In this document: piece after piece, positions 1 to 10,100 of the stretch | How positions within the stretch are numbered: position 1 is the first letter of the stretch | Layout: the number at the start of each line of letters is the position of its first letter | Assembly (NCBI GenBank): GCA_913061285.1 | Contig: CAJXVR010000025.1 | Coordinates: 1-39,417 of the forward strand | Direction: 5' to 3' | Length of the DNA: 39,417 bases | Source: an uncultured Verrucomicrobiota bacterium | Lineage (GTDB): Bacteria; Verrucomicrobiota; Verrucomicrobiia; Limisphaerales; AAA164-E04 | Made by a program: the position numbers and the translations under genes | The notes under the pieces: model-generated | Seen by the model: only the letters and a program-made list of their open reading frames with translations | Told to the model about the DNA's origin: nothing | Database searches by the model: none

Positions 1-47
1 CTACACTAGATCGCTCGTCGGCAGCGTCAGATGTGTATAAGAGACAG
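1..47 (+). other. Illumina Nextera i5 adapter (artefact)
   Basis: Bases 29-47 are the Tn5 mosaic end AGATGTGTATAAGAGACAG, bases 15-28 the Nextera read-1 segment TCGTCGGCAGCGTC, bases 7-14 the i5 index TAGATCGC (N501/S501), and bases 1-6 the end of the P5 sequence (CTACAC). The order is exactly that of a Nextera library molecule. This is untrimmed adapter, so genomic sequence starts at base 48. Any protein translated through it on the minus strand gains a false tail. Confidence 0.98.
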
Positions 48-624
48 TCTCAGAAGGCTCTGGTTCGAAATCGACATCAAAGGAGCGATCTAGCGAACCA
101 TCCAGATTGAGCCGCACCGGAACCCCGTTCATGGTCCCCAATAAACGCCCATCCGACTGAACAGCGAGCGCATCAAAACCACTTTCTGCCTCCTGAAAAC
201 GAGGATCAAGAACGAGCCGCTTTTCGTTGTCATGAATAAGCACCCTCGCTTCGTCAAGAATGACAACCTCCTGGGACTCGCTCAACTCAAAGAGCCGCAC
301 GGAAAACTCCTTGGCACCATCGATCCTTGGATCATCAACAAGCGACACGGTGAACTCCCCATCGGGTTGTTCCGCCGACACGGCAACCGTTCCGCCGATG
401 GGGAGAAAATCGACGGCCGAGAGAGCCGTCCCATCCATGGTCGCAAAGTGAACAATTGAGGATTGCGAATCATCAGGGTCCAGCGAAAATCGTAATACCA
501 GCTCGGAAGCATCTTCCGTGATCTCGTAGTGTTCAGACGAAAACTGAACCCCACCCAAGAGAGCGACACGAACGACGCCATATAGCAATGCAAAAACCGA
601 AACCCGGCGGAATAGGGCACCCAT
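48..624 (-). CDS. Secreted Calx-beta / delta-60 repeat protein (3' truncated)
   Basis: Partial gene, read from 624 down to the adapter; the real C-terminus is off the contig. Residues 1-25 form a signal peptide or N-terminal membrane segment (MGALFRR, then a hydrophobic run). Residues ~26-135 look like a Calx-beta domain (a VQFSSEHYEITED start, an acidic DDPRIDGAKEF stretch, and a VLIHDNE end), a calcium-binding beta sandwich common in bacterial surface proteins. From ~150 the pattern QSDGRLLG...LNLDGSLDRSFD is a delta-60 repeat, which usually occurs in several copies forming a beta-propeller-like unit. The complete protein is therefore probably much longer. The start is ATG at 622-624, with no clear Shine-Dalgarno site. 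It is codirectional with the toxin array, but nothing seen ties it to that array. Confidence 0.8.
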
Positions 625-1060
625 AGTGTTTTTTCAGTGATCCTTGTGCCCCATCGCGAGCGCTCTCCACTCGACAAGGGCCTGATCTCCCGAGACTCAA
701 TCCCCCCCCAACACTCCTGTCAAGTAACGAGACAGTGAAGAAAGTTACCAAATCGAGAAACATTCTCGATCCCCACACTGCTCTGCAAGGTCTCTCACGC
801 TCGGCATAAAACGACAAAAAACCTCCGAGTTGCCTTTGCAACACTCAGCCCAGCATCGGGACCATTGAGCGCCGTTACGCGCTCTCAACCCACGAAATTG
901 TCCCCAATGGGCCACTTGGCCCGTACAGGAAACCGCAAAATCACTGTCATCTGCTTCGGGAGCCAATTCCGGCCAACACCCAATCCGAAAATGCTCCGTC
1001 GTTCCCTATTACGGTGAACGATTCTCGGGCCAATAGCTCTGTGACGACTTCAGAGCCAGG
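625..1060. other. Gene-poor spacer with short palindrome
   Basis: No convincing gene in either strand. An 8-bp perfect stem with a 3-base loop (ATCGAGAA-ACA-TTCTCGAT, 752-770) could be an operator or a weak transcript stem upstream of the Calx-beta gene. There is no T tract, so it is not a clear terminator. The last ~30 bases before 1061 resemble the sequence just downstream of the candidate immunity gene at 2209, so the duplicated module includes a little 3' flank. Confidence 0.4.
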
Positions 1061-1918
1061 TCAGCCCCCTATCGATCGTGATCGGTCTTCTTCAATCAAC
1101 TGACAAAGCGCTTGGTAATAAGACGTGATCGATTCCTCCATCCCGACTTCAAATCGAGCCCTGATACGATTGAAAGCCATGATTCTAATCCCGGGGGCAC
1201 CGACGTCACAAAGATGCGCGCCATATTCATCGCTCTCCACCCAATATCCGCCCTCAAGTCGGCGCAGACACTCACCCAAGTAGCTTCCCTATATCAGAAC
1301 CATCTGCTCCAAAGTCGAGGGAGCCTCATTCCCCCATGCATCAGCAATGAACTGATCGAGCTGAAGTGCCCTGAGTTTGGTGGACAGTGGATTCTTGCCA
1401 GCCATGCAGTCCAACAATGCTTGGGGCAGTACTTCTGCCGTTTCAATCGCCAGGCTTAGCGCCTTCCCTTCTTCTAGCGCAGTACGATGCGCCGGTCCCA
1501 AAACATTCTTTGCCCTATTTATTCTCTGAAGCTCTGGACGGCCTGAGGGCCCAGCCAAAGCAGTAAAACTCTTTTTCGCGGTGTAGACGGTAGTCTTACT
1601 CACCATGTCAATCGCATCACGCCCGGTTCCCGTCGTCGAGATTTTGACAATATACTCACCTAAGCGAGTGAGATGGGATCCAATTTGCATTTCAAAAATT
1701 AAGCCATTAGCTGAACGAAGACTTCGCTGCCGGGAGATTTCCTCGACCCATCCCTGAAAGCCACCAACGCTAGGATTCCCTTGCATAACCGTCTTAGCAT
1801 CAAGCAGGAAGTCAGCCTGTTTGTATCTGCCGCTAAACGCAATCTCGTTGTTGAGTAGTTTTTTGAGATTTTCGGGCCGCACTCGACCTGAGAGGAGTTC
1901 ACGCGTCGTGGCGATCAC
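1061..1918 (-). pseudogene. Orphan toxin C-terminal module fused to immunity-gene copy, broken by TAG
   Basis: One reading frame runs from 1918 to 1061, interrupted only by TAG at 1289-1291. The first ~185 codons repeat the C-terminal toxin domain of the giant protein at 4101-12344, starting at ELLSGRVRPENL. After a CMAGKNP stretch, where the main toxin has WMATKNP, the frame passes into a copy of the 138-residue protein at 2209-2625, from about its residue 40 (DQFIADAWGNE). The TAG stands where the intact copy has TGG (LIWGSYLGE), so it is a simple W-to-stop change; the frame continues well to TGA at 1061. The only start at the 5' edge is GTG 1916-1918, which abuts a 17-bp hairpin and has no ribosome site. 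The module is therefore probably silent unless recombined into the main gene. Confidence 0.82.
1591..1901 (-). repeat. 311-bp perfect repeat, orphan-module copy
   Basis: Read base by base, this stretch is identical to 4340-4650 inside the giant toxin gene. Upstream of it (beyond 1901) similarity stops after about eight more bases. On the other side (below 1591) the two copies remain homologous but diverge. Perfect identity beside diverged homologous sequence points to recent gene conversion or recombination. Confidence 0.93.
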
Positions 1919-1957
1919 AGCGGGCGCACATCTCGTGATTCGAGATGTGCGCCCGCT
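1919..1957. repeat. 39-bp perfect hairpin at the module edge
   Basis: Two 17-base arms, AGCGGGCGCACATCTCG and its exact reverse complement, flank a five-base loop TGATT. It begins at the base next to the GTG that opens the orphan toxin frame, and similarity to the main toxin gene ends about ten bases inside. Neither side carries a T run, so a standard intrinsic terminator is unlikely. A recombination or mobility signal, a translation block or a protein site are all possible. Confidence 0.85.
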
Positions 1958-2208
1958 ACTCAGTCCGCCTTCTGTTCATCTCCTAAAAATATTCTCGCGC
2001 TATCTATCCTATCTCGTTCATACCGCCTCTTCGGCAAGCAGGATCCGTTTCTCAAATCACGAGACTCGACCCCATATGCTTTCTCATGTCGCAAGAACAG
2101 CAATGAAGGCAGCAAGCATCCATCGAGCAATCACGAATAAGCGAAACCGTTCCATCCGTAAGTAAGCGCCATTCGGACCAACATTTCTGCGGCTACTTCA
2201 GAGCCAGC
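1958..2208. other. Spacer between modules
   Basis: No gene supported. The last ~30 bases before 2209 match the flank below 1061, showing that the immunity-gene duplication carried some 3' flank with it. Confidence 0.4.
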
Positions 2209-2625
2209 TCAGTCTCCCTCCGACCGTGATCGCTCTTCCTCAATCAGACTACAAAGCGCTTGGTAGTAATAGGTGATCGATTCTTCCATCCCCACTTCAA
2301 ATCGCGCCCTGATCCGATTGTAAGGCATGATCTTGACCCCTTGAGCACCAACATCACAAAGGTGCGTCCCATATTCATCGCTCTCCACCCAATACCCACC
2401 TTTAAGTCGTCGTATACTCTCCCCCAAGTAACTGCCCCAAATCAAAACCATTTGTTCCAACATTGATGGCGTCTCATTGTTCCAAGCATCGGCAATGATT
2501 TGATCGACCCGCAGTAGCGAGGATTCGTCAAACTCCAATTCTATGCCCAATGTTGTTTCAGCCGTATTGATACATACTTCTCCTAGATCTTCGATCCTTT
2601 TCTGCAACGCGACATCCTCACTCAT
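2209..2625 (-). CDS. Candidate immunity protein, type B (138 aa)
   Basis: An intact small acidic protein with no signal peptide or membrane segment, so cytoplasmic. Start ATG 2623-2625 has a good ribosome site (GAGGAAGG) a few bases upstream. The middle, LGESIRRLKGGYWVESDEYGTHLCDV then MPYNRIRARFE, resembles DUF3806-type domains, in which a G-x-x-W strand is followed by a P-x-x-x-I/V-x-x-R motif; this match is tentative. A second copy of its C-terminal two thirds is fused to the orphan toxin module at 1061-1918, so it travels with toxin cassettes. The immunity role is inferred from size, acidity and position downstream of the toxin; no enzyme motif was seen. Confidence 0.75.
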   Translation of the reverse strand: MSEDVALQKRIEDLGEVCINTAETTLGIELEFDESSLLRVDQIIADAWNNETPSMLEQMVLIWGSYLGESIRRLKGGYWVESDEYGTHLCDVGAQGVKIMPYNRIRARFEVGMEESITYYYQALCSLIEEERSRSEGD

Positions 2626-2758
2626 TCATCACCTTCCTCTATTCGCTATCGTTAGTCTTCAATTTTCCCAATCTTCAGTTCCGATCGTAATTCAGAGGGC
2701 ATTCCTCGACAAAAGCACCCTCGTTTGAAACATTCTCTTCGTGCTATCTGAATCCCTA

Positions 2759-3298
2759 TCAATCCAAGGGAAAATCTTCCTCGGAAACATCAGGACAGGA
2801 GGTCCTTGTGAATTCATAACGTGGATATTCTTCCTCTGCATCGTCGCTGAGACACGCCTTCGTCTCGTAAGCACCCAACGACCGGTGTAGAAACTGCGCG
2901 ATGCGATATTGCCTCAAGGCAAAGTCCCGATTCTCTAAAGAATCCTGCCCCATAGTGATTTGTTTAGAGCCAAGCCAAAGATAATCCGATTCGTAACCCT
3001 GCCCCGAACTTGATTCTGAAAGCGAAACATCGATCCACATATCACGCGGGGTCGGCGTTTCACATTCAAAGCGAACCGTTAAATCGCTAGCGTTCGCCGG
3101 AATATTACACCGCTTGGATACCGGATACTCTACCCAACCAGCAACCGGTTCTTGAATCAATATTCCTATCACATCCCCCGCGCCTACCGGCCAGCTAACC
3201 AGACTGAACGCCTCGGTATTGAAGGCCTTGTCGATCACTTCAAAAAGTTTACGATCCACCTTCCGCTTTGGAAATCTCATGTGTATGTGCAATTCCAT
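2759..3298 (-). CDS. Candidate immunity protein, type A paralogue 2 (179 aa)
   Basis: An acidic cytoplasmic protein with no known domain that I recognise. It is a close paralogue of 3540-4079: in the last 60 residues 53 are identical by my count, ending in both cases in SCPDVSEEDFPLD. Start ATG 3296-3298 has a strong ribosome site (AAGGAGG, eight bases away). Immediately upstream lies a decayed copy of the toxin gene's 3' end, and the stop-to-start spacing is like that of the intact toxin/immunity pair. This looks like a duplicated toxin-immunity unit whose toxin half has been lost while the immunity half stays intact. That is expected if it protects against a related toxin. Confidence 0.78.
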   Translation of the reverse strand: MELHIHMRFPKRKVDRKLFEVIDKAFNTEAFSLVSWPVGAGDVIGILIQEPVAGWVEYPVSKRCNIPANASDLTVRFECETPTPRDMWIDVSLSESSSGQGYESDYLWLGSKQITMGQDSLENRDFALRQYRIAQFLHRSLGAYETKACLSDDAEEEYPRYEFTRTSCPDVSEEDFPLD

Positions 3299-3319
3299 CG
3301 CCTCTTCCTCCTTTATTGT

Positions 3320-3525
3320 CTAGTTTTTAAACGGAAAGTAACTGACCGTAATTGGCGGGTTTTTACTTGCCATCCAGTCTAACAATGCTTGGGGCAGAAC
3401 TTCTGCCCTTTCAATCGTGAGACTTAGCGGCCTTCAAAAACATTCTGTTATTTGCGCTTTTTACTTCTTCTCAACTCCGAGGCTCCAGCAAGGCAGACTG
3501 TAGGCATACTCACCATGTCAATCCG
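3320..3525 (-). pseudogene. Decayed remnant of toxin 3' end
   Basis: Read on the minus strand, the end encodes ...LPQALLDWMASKNPP followed by ITVSYFPFKN and TAG (3320-3322). That is nearly the same as the last residues of the giant toxin (LLDWMATKNPP, ITVSYFPFSN, stop). Further upstream it keeps only pieces, including a CTCACCATGTCAATC match to the conserved toxin core, with internal deletions and frame loss. No start remains. It sits directly before the second type-A immunity gene. Confidence 0.8.
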
Positions 3526-3539
3526 TTCGGCGATCTCCA

Positions 3540-4079
3540 TCAATCCAAAGGAAAATCTTCCTCGGAAACATCAGGACAGGAGGTCGAAGTGAATTCATAG
3601 CACGGTTCTTCTTCCTCCCCATCGTCGCTGAGGCACGCCTTCGTCTCGTAAGCACCTAATGACCGGTGTAGAAACTGCGCGATGCGATAGCGCCGCAAGG
3701 CGAAGTCCCGCTTATATAAAGAATCCTGCCCCATTGTGATTTGTTTGGACCCAAGCTTGACGTAATCTGATTCATACCCCCTTCCAGACCTTGACTCAGA
3801 AAGTGAAATATCTACCCAAATGTCTCGTGGAGTTGGTGTTTCGCATTCAAAGCGGATCTTTAGAAGTCTAGCATTCGACGGAATATCGTAGCGTCTCTCA
3901 GTCGGGTACTCTACCAAATCATCGACTGGTTCTTGAATCCAGACCCCTATGGCATCGTCCTTGCCAAACGGCCAACCAACCAGATTAAATGCCTCCGCCT
4001 CGAATGCTACATCGATCATTTCAATAAACTCCTGGTCGACTTTCCGCATGGGAAATCTCATGTGAATGTACAATTCCAA
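3540..4079 (-). CDS. Candidate cognate immunity protein, type A paralogue 1 (179 aa)
   Basis: First gene downstream of the giant toxin gene, 21 bases after its stop. The start is TTG 4077-4079 with AGGAGG eight bases upstream. The paralogue has ATG at the matching codon, which supports this start. The protein has no signal peptide or membrane helix, is rich in beta-type strands and has a very acidic tail (DDGEEEEPCYEF...DVSEEDFPLD), a common trait of nuclease-toxin immunity proteins. I recognise no named family. Position and duplication together with toxin tails make it the best cognate immunity candidate for the toxin domain at 4101-4658. This is inferred, not shown. Confidence 0.8.
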   Translation of the reverse strand: MELYIHMRFPMRKVDQEFIEMIDVAFEAEAFNLVGWPFGKDDAIGVWIQEPVDDLVEYPTERRYDIPSNARLLKIRFECETPTPRDIWVDISLSESRSGRGYESDYVKLGSKQITMGQDSLYKRDFALRRYRIAQFLHRSLGAYETKACLSDDGEEEEPCYEFTSTSCPDVSEEDFPLD

Positions 4080-4100
4080 AACAATTTCCTCCTATTTTGT

Positions 4101-7100
4101 CTAGTTGCTAAATGGAAAGTAACTAACGGTAATTGGCGGATTCTTGGTAGCCATCCAGTCTAACAACTCTTGTGGTATGATTTCCCCCGCTTTAATCGCA
4201 AGACTAAACGGCTTCCCCTCTCTTAGGGCCGTAGTGAACCCCGGTCCGAGGGCATTTTTTGCCCTATTTACTCGTTGGATTTCTGAGAAACTTGGAGGAC
4301 CAGCCAAGGCAGTAAAACTTTTTTTCGCAGTGTAAACCGTAGTCTTACTCACCATGTCAATCGCATCACGCCCGGTTCCCGTCGTCGAGATTTTGACAAT
4401 ATACTCACCTAAGCGAGTGAGATGGGATCCAATTTGCATTTCAAAAATTAAGCCATTAGCTGAACGAAGACTTCGCTGCCGGGAGATTTCCTCGACCCAT
4501 CCCTGAAAGCCACCAACGCTAGGATTCCCTTGCATAACCGTCTTAGCATCAAGCAGGAAGTCAGCCTGTTTGTATCTGCCGCTAAACGCAATCTCGTTGT
4601 TGAGTAGTTTTTTGAGATTTTCGGGCCGCACTCGACCTGAGAGGAGTTCAAGCGTCGTTCCCAAGACCTCATCCAGGGCACCTTTCGCGCGAAGCCCTGC
4701 CACCGCACTTGGCTTCAACCCACCCACAACGTCAACAAACTTCTTCGCCAAAGCCTCGTTATTTTCCAGACTCTTCAGAACATCGATAAATGGATCACCA
4801 AAATCGTCTACCGCCTTCACCGTCGCCTTCCAAAGATCTTCCGACGTGCAGAACTTTCCGCAGATTGATGTCAGCGCTCCGTCATCCGCGAGTCGAAGGA
4901 CGAAATCAACCTCTCCCTTGATCAGAAGCCGTTCCATGGTTTGCCACGGACTCATACCATCCCGAACGTGACTCAAGATCTCGATGAACCGACTCTCGAG
5001 CACGCCCAACAAGGGTGATTTCGCCGTACCAAGCCGTTGGGCAATTACTCTAAGCCCTGAAACAAATGGGTCCGCTGGCGGATAAAGGCTGGAAACGATT
5101 GCAATGATCGATATCGCAAACTCTAGGTCGTTCGGTGCTGCACTGGAAAAATGCGCGTATCGGGCCGCGTTCTTAACGATGGCGCCCACGTCAGCAACCG
5201 CGAAGAACCCACCACCAATCGCAAAGACGGCTCCTGTCGCTGTCAGGGTATCCCCTCCGACGAAACCGAGCATGCCGTCGTAAAAGTGCGCTTTCAAATG
5301 GGCCATCGTCCCGGGATCGATAAGCTTCACATCGGTTTCAGCCACCAAGTCCCCCCCCGTCGCTTGCCTAAGATCCGCTCGGATATCGATCAAGCCTTGT
5401 TCAAAGAATTCATGAATCCCTCCAGGAACCTCTATCGTATTGAGCAACGGCTCCGCTTGCAGTTGGAAGGCAGTATATCCTTGTGCCCCAATCCGAACAT
5501 TGAACTGAAGCTGATTGGCAGGGTTCATCCCAACCACATTGGCTAGGGAGAGTCCGCTCGGAAACGAAACCGTCACCCAGTTGTTCGGCGGACCATGAAT
5601 TTCCACGGTGGTCGTATTGACTAGTGGGAGATCAATAGGACTGCCATCCGGACCAATATAGGCGTTCCCATTCGGATCGGAATTGGCTGGAATGAGTGTC
5701 GGATTCTCAACTTTGAAATAGAGCGGTGCAGATGAGGTGCATTCCCCGTTCCAGAGAAACACGCGATCACCGAGGGCTGCCATCACATAGATTGGCCCCA
5801 CATGGTCGGGATCAGCTCTCAATGATGCAGTCGCGACTCCTTGCGCTATAAGACTCCGTTCTTCGATGTCTCCGCTGCTACTTGTCCAAAAGACAGGGGC
5901 TCCGTCGGTAGCGTTGCCCGCATTGAGCGTGAGCTCAATGGTCTGGTTGAGGTGGGCGTCCGCCACCCTGGAATTCGATGTCAGGCCTCCCTGAATTCCT
6001 GCCACGGGGATATCAATCGTAGCTGAGATAGAGTCGACGCTAATCTGGAGTCGCACATCTTGCTGGAGAACGCCCGCCCTCAGCGTCGCGTATGCACGGC
6101 CATTGCTGCGAGTCGTCTCGTCCAGGCGTTCAAAACGAGCGTTCGGGGATGTTTCCAGAAACCAATCGACCGTCGTCTGAGGAACTGGGTTGCCGAATTG
6201 GTCTTGAGCAAAGATATCTAAGTCCACGTGATCATTCCCGTCTGAAACCAGTGAGTTCTTGCTTTGATTGACCGTCAAATGCGTGGCTTCCGCAGGTATG
6301 ACCTCGATCAACTTCGTCCTGCTCGTGAACGCTGGTGTATGGATGTCAGTATCCACCACAACACCAGTGACCGGGTCCTGAAATAGGATTTGCTTCGCTG
6401 TCACTTGGTAGAGGTACTGTTTTCCAGCCACTGGAGAAACGAGATGAGTCGTGCTTAATGTGTCACCCACCAAGGCCAGCTGGCTGCTACTCTTCTCGAC
6501 GTCATTCTCAAAGACTTGCCATTGCACGCGAGACCCTGGCTGCAATTCCAGGTAGCTGGAATTGCCGAGGGCGCCGGCAAGAATAACGACACCACTAATG
6601 CCAAACTCTCTCGGTTGATCGCTGGCGGCCATTGTTAGCTGGCCTAGATTTGACGTGGCATCGTTGTAGATATCGAATTGAACCCGATAGGGAATAAATG
6701 ACAGCTTAAGCTGATTTCCCACCACTTGGGCACCGTTCGGAATCCAGGGAATCTCTCTGCGAGAATCGTCCACATTCGTAAATAAAACGGATTGTTGATC
6801 GGTTAGCGTGACGCCACTGGGCGATTGGAGCGTGAACGTGACGAGTTCTCCGAGGTCTACGAAGACCGTAGCCGATTCGACAGAAGGATTCAGAAACTCT
6901 TGAGTCAGGGTCACTAATTGACCATTCAGAGCGATGCTAAGGGGTTTATTTGATTGGTCGATGTGAACTCGAAGAGGAAACCAGTTACCGTCGGGATCAC
7001 GGCTATCATTGACCCCATCCTTGTCAGAATCGATTCCTGAAACCGGGGCATCAGAATTACCAATCAGGACTTCCTCTTCGTAGCGCGTCAGACCGTCGGC

Positions 7101-10100
7101 ATCCGCATCAACCACCGGTTCGACCGAGACATGAATGTCCTGCTGCGTCACCTGCAAACCGCTGACCAGCCGCAATGTGATGGTTGCGGTACCACTTTGA
7201 TTGGGTTCGGGCGAAATCACTAAGATCCGACGAGCACCCGTTCCATGAATCTCGATGCCCTGCGACGAAACCAATTGCGGGTTACTACTGCTCGCGCTCA
7301 ATGAAAGTGAGTTGACGGAGTGATCGAGGTGCCCGATCTCAAATTCGACAGGAAGACTTGAGCGATTGACTTCCGTTCGAATCGGATCGATTCGCGTAAT
7401 GACAGGCTCCAGACTAGCAAACACAGACAACTCTGACAGCGTGGAAACACCACCGATGGCAGAGGGATTGGGATCATGCAAGATCAAATAACGGCCATAG
7501 CGGACGTCTCCGTCCTGCCCGAATTCAACGTTGCCAACAAAATCCCTCGACGGGGTAAATCGATTAAGAGATAGCCCCCAATCCTCAGGGTTGAGAGAAT
7601 CGTTGTCGGTCAAGTAAGCCTGAAGGCTCGTGATATCCTCCAAAGTACCGGGGAAGTTCCAGGTTTCGGGCTCTATCGCCGAGTGATAGTTGAAACGCTT
7701 GAGTGGGATTCGATCGCCCAAATCGACACGGATCCATCGTCCTGATTCCGCTAAACTCTTCCAGTAATTATCAAACGGTTCAAACTGCGAATCGATTGCA
7801 TCGGCTGGCGCATGCCCATCTGCGTTAGACGAAGCCTCAATCTGCAACACCGTTTTCGGAATCTCCAAATAATGACCTGAGGATAGGTCGATAGGCTTGA
7901 TGTGGCCTTTGAGTGGATGCCCCCCACCGACGACCTCGGCGTGATCACTAGCACCATCTCCGTCGGAATCCGCTGCCCTTACGTTGCTCGTAATGAACGC
8001 CTCATAGCGGTTAGTCAAACCGTCTCCATCTAAATCTCGTTCGCCCTCCCTCGGGTCACCACCAAGAACGCAACCACTGGTAAGCAGTTCAAACCCATCG
8101 GGCAGTCCGTCTTGATCCACGTCGCTATCCAAAGCAGCGACGAAAAACTCCGAAACACTAAGATTATCAATCTCAATCCAGATTTCCTCCCCGGACCGAA
8201 CCCCACGTTGCCGGAGTGTCCAATAGCCGCCTGGACCGAGCTGACCTCGAGAGAACAGATCAAACGTTTCACCAGCTGTCCCTCCCTGAATGGAAAAGAT
8301 TAGGTAATCGACACCACCAGCATTCTCGACTCCCTCAAATCGAGTATAGATCCCTCTACTACCAGAAGATGGCGAGCCAGGACTACTCGAGGGCTGAGCA
8401 AACGAGATCGGTCGATCATCCGTGAAGCCAGCGACCGGGGACTGTTGTGGCGGGGCTTGGGATGGGGGCGCATTGGCAGCAAGAGCGGATGCCAGGGCAG
8501 CAGCACTGCTCGGGTCCAAGGGGGCGCTGGAGCGACCGAAGATGATTTGGCTGTCGAGCGCCACGCCGGCGGGATCGAGACTGCGAGCGTTGGTCGGGCT
8601 ACTTTGGTAGCGACGGAGTTCGTAGCCATTGCTGAGCCCATCCCCATCGAAGTCTTCTTGGGCGTCGGAAATCCCGTCGCCATCGCTATCGGGGTTGTGG
8701 GGATCCAGATTGTATTGAGCGAAGAGTTGGGTTTCTTCGTAATTGGTCAGGCCGTCCCCGTCTTCGTCGCCATCGGGGTCCAGCGGCGAGGTCGTCCAGG
8801 CGACTTCTCCATTGTCTACCACGCCGTTGCCATTGGTGTCTTGCACGTAGTTGGGAATGCCATCGAGGTTGTCGTCTAGTGCGTTGCCGTTGGTGTCGGT
8901 GGCCACGTAGTGGTAGCCAATATCGATCTTGGAGCTACCTTCAGGCTCGAGATCCTCGCGAACGGTGTGGTGAAAGAGTCGATAGTCACTCCAGCCCAAG
9001 TTGGCGGGATAATACCCCGCATTAAGGAGTGGGTTGTTGCTCGTGGGTTGATAGAACTCTCCCAGCGGGCCTGATCGCCAAGGGTATGGCGCCGACAAGA
9101 TGTGTAGGGGCTGCATTTTCCAGTAGGGCCAGTCTCTGGAGGAGAAGGGCCCGATCACGGCATTGCTCCGAAATTGAGAAGATCCCATCTCGTCGAGCCG
9201 GGTACCAACCAAGCGGCTCTCATCAAAGACCGTGTTTTCAATCCACCAGTACCAAGGCGAGCCCCCATCGCCCCACAGGTAGAGCGGGCTTTTGTGAAAG
9301 AGGCAGTTGATCAGGCGAACCGTGCCATTCCCCCCTCCGAATGAAATTCCGAAACTTTTATCAAAGTAACAGTTGATCGCCCTAAATTGATCTGAGTTTG
9401 TCGCCATCCCAAGATTGATATGAGCCCCCCGAAAGGTGCTGTCTCGGAATTCAATGTTTCCATTAAGTCGAGAATAGTTTTGAGCAGAAACGGGAGCATG
9501 CCGGCTAATGGCGTAGACATCCGTAAAGGCAGCCTTGAAGTTACTGGCTCGATAACCATCATTGAAGCGCATCATGGAGGTGTAATATTCATTACTCGGT
9601 GGACGCTGCTCTTGAACGGTATCGTCATCCACACAAAGGATATGATTACCTGGTTCGCCTTGGAGCACGACATTGACTTGGGGCGCGTACCAGATGCGGG
9701 AGCCCATGGATACACCTACTGGTCCTGAACAAGCCACCACCGTCCCGGGACCGACCGTGACGGTTCCGAACACGTTGGCGTAGTTCACGGCGTGATCAAT
9801 TCGGGCGTAGTGATAGCCCAAATCCAAGGCACCGTCATTATCCAGGGCAACAAAAGGGCCCATCGAACCCGACACCTGCCCTTGAACGAAATTCGGAGCC
9901 ATCGTCGTTCGATGCTCAAGATCCAATCGCAGAAGAGGATCCACCACAGCATGCCCGGCATCCCGATAGGGACTTCCCGAGGGTAAGTAAAAGGCTCCTA
10001 GGCCCTGAGAAGCAAATACCGAGACATGAGGCACGTTCGGGAGAAAGTGGCTATGACTGAGAATCACACCAATATCCCCACGTTTGAAGCTCCCACCGAT

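Noticed and set aside
1591..4650. CRISPR or tandem-repeat array in the repeated toxin region
   Set aside because: Only two long copies and remnants exist, with no short regularly spaced repeats.
8422..8879. Plus-strand frames opposite the giant gene (also at 9420-10847 and 11114-12433)
   Set aside because: All are shadows of the giant minus-strand gene; no ribosome sites or domain motifs.
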